Origin: Omphalotus guepiniiformis
Lineage: Eukaryota > Basidiomycota > Agaricomycetes > Agaricales > Omphalotaceae
Reading direction: 5' to 3'
NCBI GenBank assembly: GCA_028554645.1
Contig: JAQOOI010000073.1
Location: 434,001-498,000 of the forward strand
Length of the DNA: 64,000 nt
Below the pieces are notes generated by a model that did not search any database, was not told the origin of the DNA, and worked only from the letters and a program-made list of their open reading frames with translations. This document shows, one piece after another, positions 45,814 through 56,243 of the stretch (positions are counted from its first letter, which is position 1; every line of letters starts with the position of its first letter). The position numbers and the translations under genes are program-made.

Positions 45814-47742
45814 TCACCTCTCCAGACTGTCCTCTGCCAGGATCCGACCAACGCTTTCCTCCTCCACCGGGGAACGGGCGGTGTTGAGTGTCGTAATGGT
45901 AGGGAGGGAGGATGGAAAGGAAGAGCTAGCCGACGCAGGTACCCGGGAAGATGAAGCATTCGCCGAAGAGCGAAGAGGCACGAGAGCCGAGGTAACCATG
46001 CGCTCGATGGTGCTGCGAGTGTCGGATTTAGAGAAGTCAATGGGAAGGCGCGACGAACTCGGTTGGATCTGAAAACCAGTCTCCGTTTTCACCAAGCTCG
46101 AGTCTCGATCCAAAACCGACATGTCCCAGCCCAAGCCCGCGCCTATCATCAAATCTTCGATTTCGTCCTTGAATGAAGGGTCGTTACGATGAAGAATGTT
46201 GAAAAGAAGGATAGGATCGGTGACTGAACCACGAAGGTGCTCCTGGTCCCGCTCGATGGACTCGCGAAGCTTGTTGGCGTTGTCGGCGAGGTCCAAGACG
46301 CTGCGTCAAAGTTGGTCGTATACAGAGATCTTCTCGACGAGACCAATAACTTCTGCGCCGAGGTCTGAATAAGGAGGGAAATGAGAAAAGATGTTAAATA
46401 AAAAGAAATAAATGAATAACTTACTATGAGAACCTTGACGAGCCAACCCGTAGATCGTATTTCGCATCTCGAGGGCACGAGCCAGCGTCAGGGTCCATGA
46501 ACAAGGTTGCCTGCTTTTGAAGCAGACAGCGCATTTGTAGGAGGTGCTCTGTATTTTGGGCGGAACACACTTCTCTGCTGCGTGAGCTGCGGTACATCGC
46601 GTACATGGCAAGCTGCCAGTGAGCTATAAAAGATAAATGAAAGAGTAATAAAATAAATAAGAAAGAGACTTACTGCGTCGATGGTTCGAGTTGCATGAAG
46701 CAAGTCGGCGAGGTTGAAAACCGTGTCGCTAGCAGGATGTGTGAAGAGGCCGGCCTCGGAGACCTGATGAGAAGGACCAGCCCTCGCTGATGAAGCAGGA
46801 GCAGGGGTCGGCGACCTTTCGCTAGCAACAGGAGATGGCTCTTTGGGAGTCGGGGCCTTTGCCTTAGGCTTGGGCTTCGGTTTGGGCTTCACTGCGCGAA
46901 CGGGTGGACCGGTCTTGAGTATTTTGGAAGGAGTGGACGCGCGAGGCTTCTTAAAGGAGAAGAGATCCATGTCGTCGTCGTCTTCTAGCAGCTCGAGCGC
47001 TCGCTTTTTCGAAGTCAGAACAGGCTAGAATAAGAAAGGATATAAGAAAGAGATTTTAAGGGAATAAAAAAAAAAAAAAAAAAAAGAACCTCGGGCTTGA
47101 CTTGACTTGGACGGACTCGTTGTCAGACTCGAGAACCTCGTCCTCTGAGTTGCTAAGAATGGTATCGTCGTCGCCACAATCGTCGCTGAGGATGGTATCG
47201 AAGTCGTGAAACTAGGAAATTATATTGAATAAGATTATAAAGATTACGATGGAATAAGGACTTACAGGCTCGAGACTATGTTTCTCCTGTCAATCGTCCT
47301 TCGAGATATACCAACCAGTCTTGTGAAGAGATGGGAGTCGAGATTCGAGGGGGTTGCAAAGTCGCACTAGAGCTAGCCACACCGGGCGCACATGCGGACA
47401 GAAATCCTCGATGTCGAAGTCGACGTGCTCAAAGAGAGTATCCTAGAAGAGAAAATGTAAGAATAAAAGATTAAAACTATAAGAAATACAACATACCATG
47501 AAGGGAGTGGCACTTTCCACGGCCTTGGTCATTTCTGAGACCTTGGGGGGATTCTTTCGTGGTTTATCAAAGTAACGACAATAGACGTCGACAATACACG
47601 CGATGACTTCATTGGCTTGTTCGTGAGGGTTGATCTGCGCTGTCTTTCGACCGGCTCGAGTTTTCTTTGCCACAGCCGAAATTTGAGAAGAAGAGGCTGC
47701 CTTGCCCTTCCCTTTCGAAGATTTGCCGGTAGTTCGCGCCAT
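45814..47742 (-). pseudogene. Antisense multi-exon gene X with Cys-rich finger
   Basis: The start is at 47742 (MARTTGKSSKGKGKAASSSQ) and the end at 45814, with about six exons. Visible parts: a basic N-terminus, DTLFEHVDFDIEDFCPHVRPV, an acidic segment, a proline/lysine repeat (KPKPKPKPKAKAPTPKE), then CTRCTAAHAAEKC and CAVCFKSRQPC, a Cys-rich motif that looks metal-binding. A coiled-coil-like ANKLRESIERDQEHL and a serine-rich tail follow. Two in-frame TGA codons (near 47289 and 46313) occur where CGA would keep the frame. No known family; similar Cys-finger proteins are frequent in mushroom-genome repeats. It lies antisense between a Ty3 pol and its 3' LTR, with gene Y downstream. Confidence 0.55.
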
Positions 47743-48248
47743 TAGAAGGAAAGAAAGAACAAGTATGTATAGAGAAAGACAGAGGGCTAGAGCCACTCTG
47801 AAAGAGAAATAGAGAGAAAGGAAGAATGGGCGTGAAAAGTTGAAGTCCGTTTACTTATGGAACGACTCACCTGACCACGTTCCCACGGCGCACGGACCAG
47901 TGAAAGGCTGAGAGATGCGTGAAAAGAAAGGATAGAGAAGCAAGAAACTGAATAAGAAATGTGAAAGAGGAAAAGAGACGGAAAGTCACTTGCCTGAAAA
48001 GAACCTACGGCAATTGCCGAAGGCAAACAACTGGCCGAGAGTATTTTGGTCGGAGTTGGAAATTTGATGATCGGCATAGACCGGCAAAAAGCAATGAACA
48101 GTGTACCACTGCTTCGGCGAACTCTGAGATGTGTGTGAATAAGTATTATATAATCAACAGGCTGTCTGCGAAGCTTTAGAATGTATCTTTGGCTGTATGA
48201 CTGACCGATCACCAGACCGGGGACGGTCTAGATTTGGTTTGGGGGAGA
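47743..48248. other. 3' end of the truncated Ty3 element with polypurine tract
   Basis: Holds the promoter of gene X and, directly before the LTR, TTTGGTTTGGGGGAGA (about 48233-48248), a clear plus-strand polypurine tract. This shows that the LTR at 48249 is the 3' LTR of the element whose pol is at 41024-43516, so genes X and Y lie inside that element. Confidence 0.65.
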
Positions 48249-48772
48249 TGTTGCGCTGAAAATGCATACACACCTGAAATACCTGAAATTAAACGATTTC
48301 TACTGTGAATATGATGGGAATAAAGGGCTAGACTATGTCCCATAGTGCTAGCTAAAACATAGAACACAAATAGTTAAAGGCTCGAAGTGAAAGGACTACG
48401 ATGTACGAGTATGCATCAAGACCTTATGGCTGATATGCCTCTAGACCTTCGGCGAAGTAACTACCTGCTGCGAGACTGTACAGTATGGTCAGACCCACCC
48501 TGCCTGGCAAAGAGCCCTTCGTCTGGAAGTCGCTATTCGAGTATCTGTGTAATCCACGGGACGTAGGAAGGAAGAAACTACACACACACAGGCGTAATAG
48601 CCTCATGAGCCTAAATAACGTCGAAAGGACAAAGCTAGAGGTATCGCCGAGCCATCAAAATGGTTTGTTCGAACTTATAGCCGACCTCCTAGAACCTGCA
48701 GATTGATGATATACTGGAGATAATGCTTTATGATCGGAAATATATGATCAACGATTCCGTTTCGAGATACCA

Positions 48773-48924
48773 GATGGTCAAAGCTATGAAAATGATCGGT
48801 CTTGATGACTGTGTAAACACTTGTTAGTAAAGTAATAACAGACTTGGCGATGGTCAAAGCTATGAAAATGATCAGTCTCGATGACTGTATAATAACTTAT
48901 TAGTAAAGTAATGACAGAATTGGC
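48773..48924. repeat. 76-bp tandem duplication inside the LTR
   Basis: GATGGTCAAAGCTATGAAAA occurs twice, 76 bp apart, here and only once in the related LTR at 50118-51601. Confidence 0.8.
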
Positions 48925-49556
48925 CTTCGAGCGCTGGATATTGGTATATCTACGAGGTGCTATGGGGTCTAGATGTTGAAATAGGAGAAAATACGGAAGC
49001 CCGACGGGATAAATGACTAGAAACTGCCCTCGGCGCTCCTATAAGTACACTGTAAAACAGTTACGAAGATGAATAATAACGAAATGCATAGGAGTAGTTC
49101 GTTTAGAATGGCTCGAGCGCATGATAAGAAGGGTCTAGATGTACCAAAAACATCACTAAAACATAATACTTACACATATATACCCAAGAACTGCACATAA
49201 TTACCCTCTAGACGTGCCTACTTACCCAACTCAGTCATATTGTTTCTGTTTATATCCATTTTATACTCGATGTTATCCCTCTGTTCCTTTTAATTACTCT
49301 ACTCAGTTTTCTATCTATTTATGAAATACTTACAAGCAGTAGAGTACATATACTGTCATGTATAGGGTCGAGCACCCCAGGTTACGACTGCCCGCCAAAT
49401 TGGAGAACTTTACGTATCTTCTAGAGCGTTAAATCACAGAAGGCCTCTTGATTGTGAACGTCAGGCCCCGGTTCTTCGAGCTGGTAGAGGCAGACTATTA
49501 GGAATTGCAGTGCTTTAATAGAGTGCTAAATATCTGAACATCTGTTGTGTTTGAAC

Positions 49557-49649
49557 TGTCTGTCTGTCTGTCTGTCTGTCTGTGTCTGTCTGTCTGTGTC
49601 TGTCTGTCTGTGTCTGTCTGTCTGTGTCTGTCTGTCTGTGTCTGTCTGT
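49557..49649. repeat. TCTG/TGTCTG microsatellite
   Basis: Nearly pure run of TCTG with a TG insertion every few units. A shorter version is in the sister LTR at about 51344-51404. Confidence 0.9.
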
Positions 49650-49886
49650 TTGCTGTTTCTGGTACTCGTCGAAGGGTCTAGACGGTGATCTTTCAGCTCA
49701 GTTAGTCTTTCCAACAGTCTAGCTTGACTTTAGTCAGTTTTCTGCGTGCGGAATCATTGCCAACGCCAGACTACACTCGCTTTTACAAGGCAACCTTTGA
49801 GTTTAGACGAGTTCATACGTCTTAGAGTGCTCATTTTGCTGCTATTACCGTCTTTTCAATACAAGGAGCCTGGTATAACTCAGCGG

Positions 49887-50117
49887 ATGCCAGACCCCAT
49901 GCCAGGAGCATCAATGTCGAAGGTACCAACAACGGCTGATACAAAGAAGGAGGAACCAACTTCAGAACCACCTCAGGGAGGTTCTGGGGGGAAGGCCACG
50001 GGAAATAAAGACTCGAATAAGGGCAGAGCTCCACAAGGAGGTTTTCCAGATGGAGGCCCTCCTGATGACTTGGATGACGAAGGAAATGGTGGTAAAAAGA
50101 ATGATGGTAATGGACGG
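49887..50117 (+). pseudogene. Gag N-terminus of the second Ty3 copy
   Basis: ATG 49887 (MPDPMPGASMSKVPTT), a low-complexity GSGGKATGNKDSNKGR segment, open until the solo LTR at 50118. It continues in the same frame at 51606 when that LTR and its ACGG duplication are removed. TGGTATAACTCAGC at 49871 is a possible tRNA primer site, although 23 bp inside the LTR is further than usual. Confidence 0.65.
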
Positions 50118-51601
50118 TGTTGCGCTGAAAACGCATACACACCTGAAATGCCTGAAATTAAACGGTTTCTACTGTGAATATAATGGGAATAAAGGGCTAG
50201 ACTATGTCCCATAGTGCTAGCTAAAACATAGAACGAGAATAGTTAAAGGCTCGAAGTGAAAGGACTACGATGTACGAGTATACATCAAGACCTTATGGCT
50301 GATATGTCTATAGACCTTCGGCGAAGTAACTACCTGCTGCGAGACTGTACAGTATGGTCAGATCCACCCTGCCTGGCAAAGAGCCCTTCGTCTGGAAGTC
50401 GCTATTTAAGTATCTGTGTAATCCACGGGACTTAGGAAGGAAGAAACCACACACACCCAGGCGTAATAGCCTCATGAGTCTGAATAACGTCGAGAGGACA
50501 AAGCTAGAGGTATCGCCGAAACATCAAGATGGTTTGTTCAAACTTAGCCGAACCCCTAGAAACTGCAGATTGATGATATACTGGAGATAACGCTTTATGA
50601 TCGGAAATATATGATCGACAATTCCGTTTCGAGATACCAGATGGTCAAAGCTATGAAAATGATCGGTCTTGATGACTGTGTAAACACTTGTTAGTAAAGT
50701 AATAACAGACTTGGCCTTCGAGCGCTGGATACCTGCATATCTACGAGGTGCTATGGGGTCTAGATGTCGAAATAGGAGAATATACGGAAGCCCGACGGGA
50801 TAAACGACTGGAAGATACCCTAGGTGCCCCTATAAGTACACTGTAAAACAGTTACGAAGATGAATAATAACGAAATGCATAGGAGTAGTTCGTTTAGAAT
50901 GACTCGAGCGCATGATAAGAAGGGTCTAGATGTACCAAAAACATCACTAAAACATAATACTTATACATATATACCCAAGAACTGCACATAATTACCCTCT
51001 AGACGTGCCTACTTACCCAACTCAGTCATATTGTTTCTGTTTATATCCATTTTATACTCGATGATATCCCTCTGTTCCTTTTACTTGCTCCACTCAGTTT
51101 TATATCTATTTATGAAATACTTACAAGCAGTAGAGTACATATACTGTCATGTATAGGGTCGAGCACCCCAGGTTACGACTGCCCACCAAATTGGAGAACT
51201 TTACGTATCTTCTAGAGCGTTAAATCACAGAAGGCCTCTTGATTGTGAACATCAGGCCCCGGTTCTTCGAGCTGGTAGAGGCAGACTATTAGGAATTGCA
51301 GTGCTTTGATAGAGTGCTAAATATCTGAACATCTGTTGTGTTTGATCTGTCTGTCTGTCTGTCTGTGTCTGTCTGTCTGTGTCTGTCTGTCTGTGTCTGT
51401 CTGTTGCTGTTTCTGGTACTCGTTGAAGGGTCTAGACAGTGATCTTTCAGTTCAGTTAGTCTTTCCAACAGTCTAGCTCGACTTTAGTCAGTTTTCTGCG
51501 TGCGGAATCTTTGCCAACGCCAGACTACACTCGCTTTAACAAGGCAACCTTTGAGTCTAGACGAGTTCCTACGTCTTAGAGTGCTCAATTTGCTGCTATT
51601 A
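50118..51601 (+). mobile_element. Solo LTR inserted in gag of its own family
   Basis: Same LTR family as 48249-49847, with many substitutions between them. It is flanked by ACGG at 50114-50117 and 51602-51605. No internal sequence remains, which is typical of recombination between the two LTRs of a former full insertion. Confidence 0.8.
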
Positions 51602-51605
51602 ACGG

Positions 51606-52918
51606 CCCCATCGAGGTAGAACTCCATTCAATTGAATCCCACGAACAGGCAAAGTAGTGGATTGAGAGGAGTTCTACTACGATTATAACGCACCGGAAGA
51701 AGGAGCTAACCTCAAAGAACGAATTCTTGAAAAGTACGCGCGGATGATTCAATTCCGACTTTATACACGGAAGGATGCATTGGATAATCAGGCACAAAAG
51801 AATTTACTTAACGCTATCGCTAAACCGACCCCGTATGATGGTCAGGATAGTGTAGTAGTTATTGAGACTTGGCTGCGTACACTTCTTAGGATATTCGCCA
51901 TTCAGAACCTAACAGGCCCTGCGCGAAAGCGGGATAATAATCAAGAATGGGTTGTTACGATGGAAGACTATCAGCGAAGCACCATGATGGCTATGTACCT
52001 GAGTGGAGCCACGTTGAAATGGTTCCAAAATGCTGCTGAATGAGTGCCTGATACTTTCCACGAAGGTGTCAACGCGGGAGCTCAACAGTATACATTTTTG
52101 GAAACCTTCGCTGCGTTATTCCGACGGTTTATCACGCCAGCTGCATTATTCGAAATGACAACTCTATTCGAACAAGTCAAATACTCTGAAGTTGAAGGGG
52201 TATGCCAACTCTTTGCAGACTTGCAGATGTATGCGGAAACTATGCCAGCTCCCCCTGCACCGTATTTTTTTAGGGTACATCTGCTTAGCAGAATGCCTAA
52301 TTGGATGCGGTCGCAGATAACGAGCAAAGGCCTTACCGCAGAACATGAAACGGTGAACGACCTTATGCAAGAGGCCATTCGCGTTGAAATTGGTCGCAAG
52401 GCTAACAGGTACTACTCAGCACAGACAGCTATGACACTTCATGCTCCGGATAAGAATACCACTTCTGGGAATTCAAGAGGGAATCCTCGTACTCCTAAGA
52501 AGTTACAAAAGGTCAAAATGGCTCGATACAGCGTCACTGATCATGAGAAGGTCCGTGAACGATCTCGATCCAGAGATAGGAACCGAGGCCAGGATTCTTC
52601 AAGGAGTGGAAGAAATCCTAACTATCAGAGTAAGGATGGAAAGCGTTCGTTCCGGTTCTCCCGTAAGGGAGCCGATGGAGCGTGTTTCATGTGCGGATCC
52701 AAGGACCATTGGGCAAATGACCCCAAATGTCCTAAACGGAAAACCGGAGAGCGATTTGTACGCATCATAGAGGATAATTCTACTGATGAGCCAGTGGAAG
52801 AAACTGCTGCGATGGAGGAAGCTGCTGAGTCTTCTGAGGAGTCACAAGCAGCTGACGAACCCCCTAGTGACCCATATGATGGGGAACTATATTCTGAAGA
52901 AGAATACGAAGGTGTCGA
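51606..52918 (+). pseudogene. Gag body of the second Ty3 copy, broken
   Basis: Continues the frame of the gag start. Capsid-like region: ERILEKYARMIQFRLYTRKD, AIAKPTPYDGQDSVVVIETWL, MYLSGATLKWFQNAAE. A basic RSRSRDRNRGQDSSRSGR linker follows, then one zinc knuckle, CFMCGSKDHWANDPKC. In-frame TGA codons are near 51637, 51661 and 52041. At 52918 the frame is interrupted by the next element and resumes in frame at 61786. It cannot be translated as it stands. Confidence 0.75.
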
Positions 52919-53632
52919 TGTGGAAGTGTCGTATGGCCTACACGTCGCCATCCGCATTCCATACCCTCTTGGTCTTGAAGTACTACTCATCGCTTATATT
53001 CATGCCATCCTCTCGAGGTAGCTGTTCCATCTGTTTGTGCTTAAAATAAGAATATCATCTCGCTACCATACTTACCACAAAATCCCCCACTTTTTACCTT
53101 CTAATACTTACGCCCTCCGAATCCGAATCCGTCGAGGTCCGCGCCACTGAACCAGAGCATCACCCCACCTTGGGAAAGTGGAGACGAGGAGTGGTCAACC
53201 TCGGTGAATCGCCTGGGGATTCGAGTCTAGTGGTTAGCCGGCCAACGCGTGAAAAGGAGGAAGAGTGGCATTTCTTGGGAATCACCCGCATGACACGTGA
53301 CCGCTCACTTACCGTATTCACTCATTCTCGCGCTTGTCGACTGTCAAAATGTACTATATAACTGGGGAAGCCTTTCTTTGGGGCTTCATCTTTCTTACCC
53401 CCATCTTATCCTTACTTCGAGCCAGAGCCAACAGTACTGAGAGCCACAAAAAGACACAGAGCTGAGTTTTCGTTTAAAGAAGTCTAATCTGATACATATT
53501 ATCAGGAATTCCGTACACGGTTACGCTACTTCGTTATCGTTTACGGCAGCGTCGTCGTCGGACGTCAGAGTTGTCTTCTCGACCTTTCCTCTTGACCTTC
53601 TTTCTCCGGGTACTCCAACCCATTCTTCCACA
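52919..53632 (+). repeat. 5' LTR with TATA box and R-region hairpin
   Basis: TATATAA at about 53356 gives a probable start site. Immediately after it GAAGCC (53367-53372) and GGCTTC (53382-53387) can form a short hairpin at the RNA 5' end. The same features are in the 3' copy. Confidence 0.85.
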
Positions 53633-53633
53633 G

Positions 53634-53647
53634 TGGTGACCACCGCA
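53634..53647 (+). promoter_or_regulatory. Probable tRNA primer-binding site
   Basis: TGGTGACCACCGCA begins one base inside the LTR. The initial TGG is complementary to the CCA end of a tRNA. The tRNA itself was not identified. Confidence 0.6.
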
Positions 53648-53753
53648 GGGGGAAAGGTTTTCCGTAGACAGACAGCTGAGTATCGCGTCCAATCATCATA
53701 AACTTTTGAAAGTTTTCTTTTCAGATAAATATATCTTTCAACCGTGATCGTAT

Positions 53754-56243
53754 ATGTCAACTATCCTCAGTGACGAATCGGCATTATCTTCGACATCTGA
53801 CATTACATCCGAATCTCGATCTTCGACAAGGATATCATTGCCGACCATGAATACTTCCGCCCAATTGATCGTATCCATGCCCATCCCGAACACGCAGAAT
53901 GCGCCTCTGTTCGACAAAGTCCGAGTCAAACAGTTCTTGGACGTTGTCAAAAGACACGGAGACGCCGCGCGCATCGACGAGAATGAGTTGGTCGACTATG
54001 TTTTCCTTTATTCTAGCGAAGATGTGCAAGACACCCTGAGGTACATGCCGGAGTTCGATGTTGACCTCACCGACAAGAGATGGTCGAAGGCGAAGGAAAT
54101 GCTCATATCCTTGTATGGTGCAATGGATCTTACTCCCACGGTCACTTTGGAGGATCTAAGGAGATTCTGCCAAGCGCAAACGGCTAAGTCGTCATTTACT
54201 TCTAAAGGTGCAGTTGACAGATATAACCAAGCCTTCCAGAAGTTTGCGGCACCATAGGTCAAAGAGAAACTTTTGTCAGACAGCGAAAGGAACTTTTATT
54301 TTATCACCGGTATTCCGAAAGACATGAAGGAATGGTTCTTTAATTTGGTTCCTGAAGCTAACCAAACTCGTAGCACGCCTCCCTCGATCATCGAATCCGT
54401 CAAATACCTGTACACCAAGTTCGACAAAAACTCGCTACTATACGAGCCCTGGAGGCGAGACGAAGACAAAGAAGGCACGGAAGACGTTCGATTGGACAAA
54501 GATGGGTTCCGAGTTACGACTGTATCGATTCCGTCGACTCCGATGGTTCATGAACCGAGCTTGACGTACAAACCTCCGATGGACCATATATCTATGGATG
54601 ACCTGGCGAAACAATTCGAGCAACTCAGGTTGAATCAAGCTCAGGTGATGTCACTAATGTCTACGTTATCAGGAATGGGAAAGGTTCCTCATGGTATCAT
54701 TCCTACCGAGACTATGCGCGTACAGAAAGAATACCCAAAATCGGCTACAGGTGCGTATGGGAAACGATGCTTCATGTGCGGTAAAGAGGAGAAGGACCTA
54801 ACTCACGAACTCCACCCATCCAAATGTGACGAGACGCCAAAGATGGTGCGAGAGAGACTCATCAAGTTCGACGAAGAGTCACGGAGGTATGTAATGCCGG
54901 ACGGAAGTCCTCTGCCGAGGATTCCGGGCGGCTATCCTGGAGGCATGTCGGGATATCTTAGGGATACGGACACGGCATCGAATACTCAACAAAACGCACG
55001 GGTTGGTCAGGATCGAGACATTCCGCCGCACATGTCAAGGACGACGAGTGCAATAGGATTGATGTACGGTTCATCTGATGTCCTCCAAGGTGACAGTTTC
55101 GCGATTTCAAGTTTAGACGCATATGATTCTGCACCTGCTCTTAGATCAGGCAGGGATACGAACGTGAGATTTGACCCAGCAAGAAGAGAAGATAAAGGTA
55201 AGAGCCGAGATTTCACGGGGTCTACACATCCGGCCCCAGGACCTTCACATGGTAATCCGAGTCCGGGAATCGCTCAACCGAAGAAGAACATTGCGATCCC
55301 TCCACCCAATCATCCCATTAACCGTCCGGAAGGATGGAAAGAATCGCTGAAGCCTAAAGATGCAACGAAGGATGTCAGAATGCGCGAGGAAAGCAAGAAA
55401 GAGAAGTACCATTTTACCTCGGACGTTCAAAGTTCAACTGACATCAAAAGGGTTTACGATAACATCATGAACGTGACTATGACCATACCAATCAGGGATA
55501 TCATTGGGTCCAGCCCGGCCTTACAGAAATTGATGGCAGATACGACAAGGACACGAAAAGAATACGTCGCAGGGACCTCGAACCTGGACGTGTCTAAGGC
55601 TGAGTTCTCATCCTATGAGTATGGAAAAATCTCTGACTGTCTCTGTTGTGAGAATCCGGATAGGATACCAGAGTTCTTACAGAGATATGCTAGCGCCGTG
55701 ATGAAATTTAGCGACATAAAGCTATACGCGATGGCGACGGGAAAACTGACGATTACGCTGAAAGGTATCGAGGTGAACTGCCTTATCGACACGGGATCGG
55801 AATTGAACGTCATGGACTTTGAACTCGCGGAAGAGGCTCAACTACCGATCGATTTCGAAGGGACGAAGTGGTCTATGAAAGGGATACACGGAGGACCAGA
55901 GCCTCTGAAAGGGGTGGTTACGGATGTGCCGATGAAAGTAGGTGCTCACGAGTTCCCGCATCACTTATTCGTCTCTAGGTACGAGATAGGCAAAAACAGG
56001 ATCATCTTAGAACAACCTTTCATGCGCTCGTTCGGAGCCCAAATAGACTTCGGGTTCGACGGAACGATGAAGATGTTCATGTGGAAAGAAGCATGCGACA
56101 AGACTCAGGTAAGACCGACTATAACGGTCGCACTGACGGACCCAAGAGACCCGAGGAACGCTGCCGAAATCAGGAGATGTTACCCTTCAGAAAGGCACCT
56201 GTCCGCTACGATTGAGGAAGTCGATGATGAAGAGGATTTTTGA
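53754..56243 (+). CDS. Gag-protease ORF with one in-frame amber codon
   Basis: Start 53754 (MSTILSDESALSS), stop TGA 56241-56243. A TAG at 54255-54257 divides it, with the same frame open on both sides. Gag part: DKVRVKQFLDVVKRHGDAAR, SKAKEMLISLYGAMD, FYFITGIPKDMKEWFFNLVP. A zinc-knuckle-like CFMCGKEEKDLTHELHPSKC follows at about 54769. The aspartic protease is near the C-terminus (NCLIDTGSELNVMDFELAEE, about 55776). Protease fused to gag, instead of pol, differs from the chromodomain family. The TAG may be a CAG-to-TAG decay or a read-through point. Confidence 0.75.
56234..56240 (+). promoter_or_regulatory. Candidate -1 frameshift site GGATTTT at the gag-protease stop
   Basis: Codons read GAG GAT TTT TGA, so G-GAT-TTT is in register immediately before the stop, and pol is open in the -1 frame across this point. 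GGATTTT is a slippery heptamer used by some plant RNA viruses. Pol has no good ATG at its start, which supports frameshifting. Confidence 0.6.

Larger units (their letters stand above)
48249..49847 (+). repeat. 1.6-kb LTR shared by two Ty3 copies
   Basis: Starts TGTTGCGCTGAAAATGCATA and ends near GCTGCTATTA. It matches 50118-51601 over its length. It is preceded by a polypurine tract and followed by a gag start, so it acts as the 3' LTR of the left element and the 5' LTR of the right one. Relative to the other copy it has a tandem 76-bp duplication (48773-48848 and 48849-48924) and a longer TCTG/TGTCTG microsatellite (49557-49649). Confidence 0.8.

Noticed and set aside
49871..49884. TGGTATAACTCAGC as a certain tRNA primer site
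   Set aside because: It is 23 bp away from the estimated LTR end, more than usual; kept only as a possibility.
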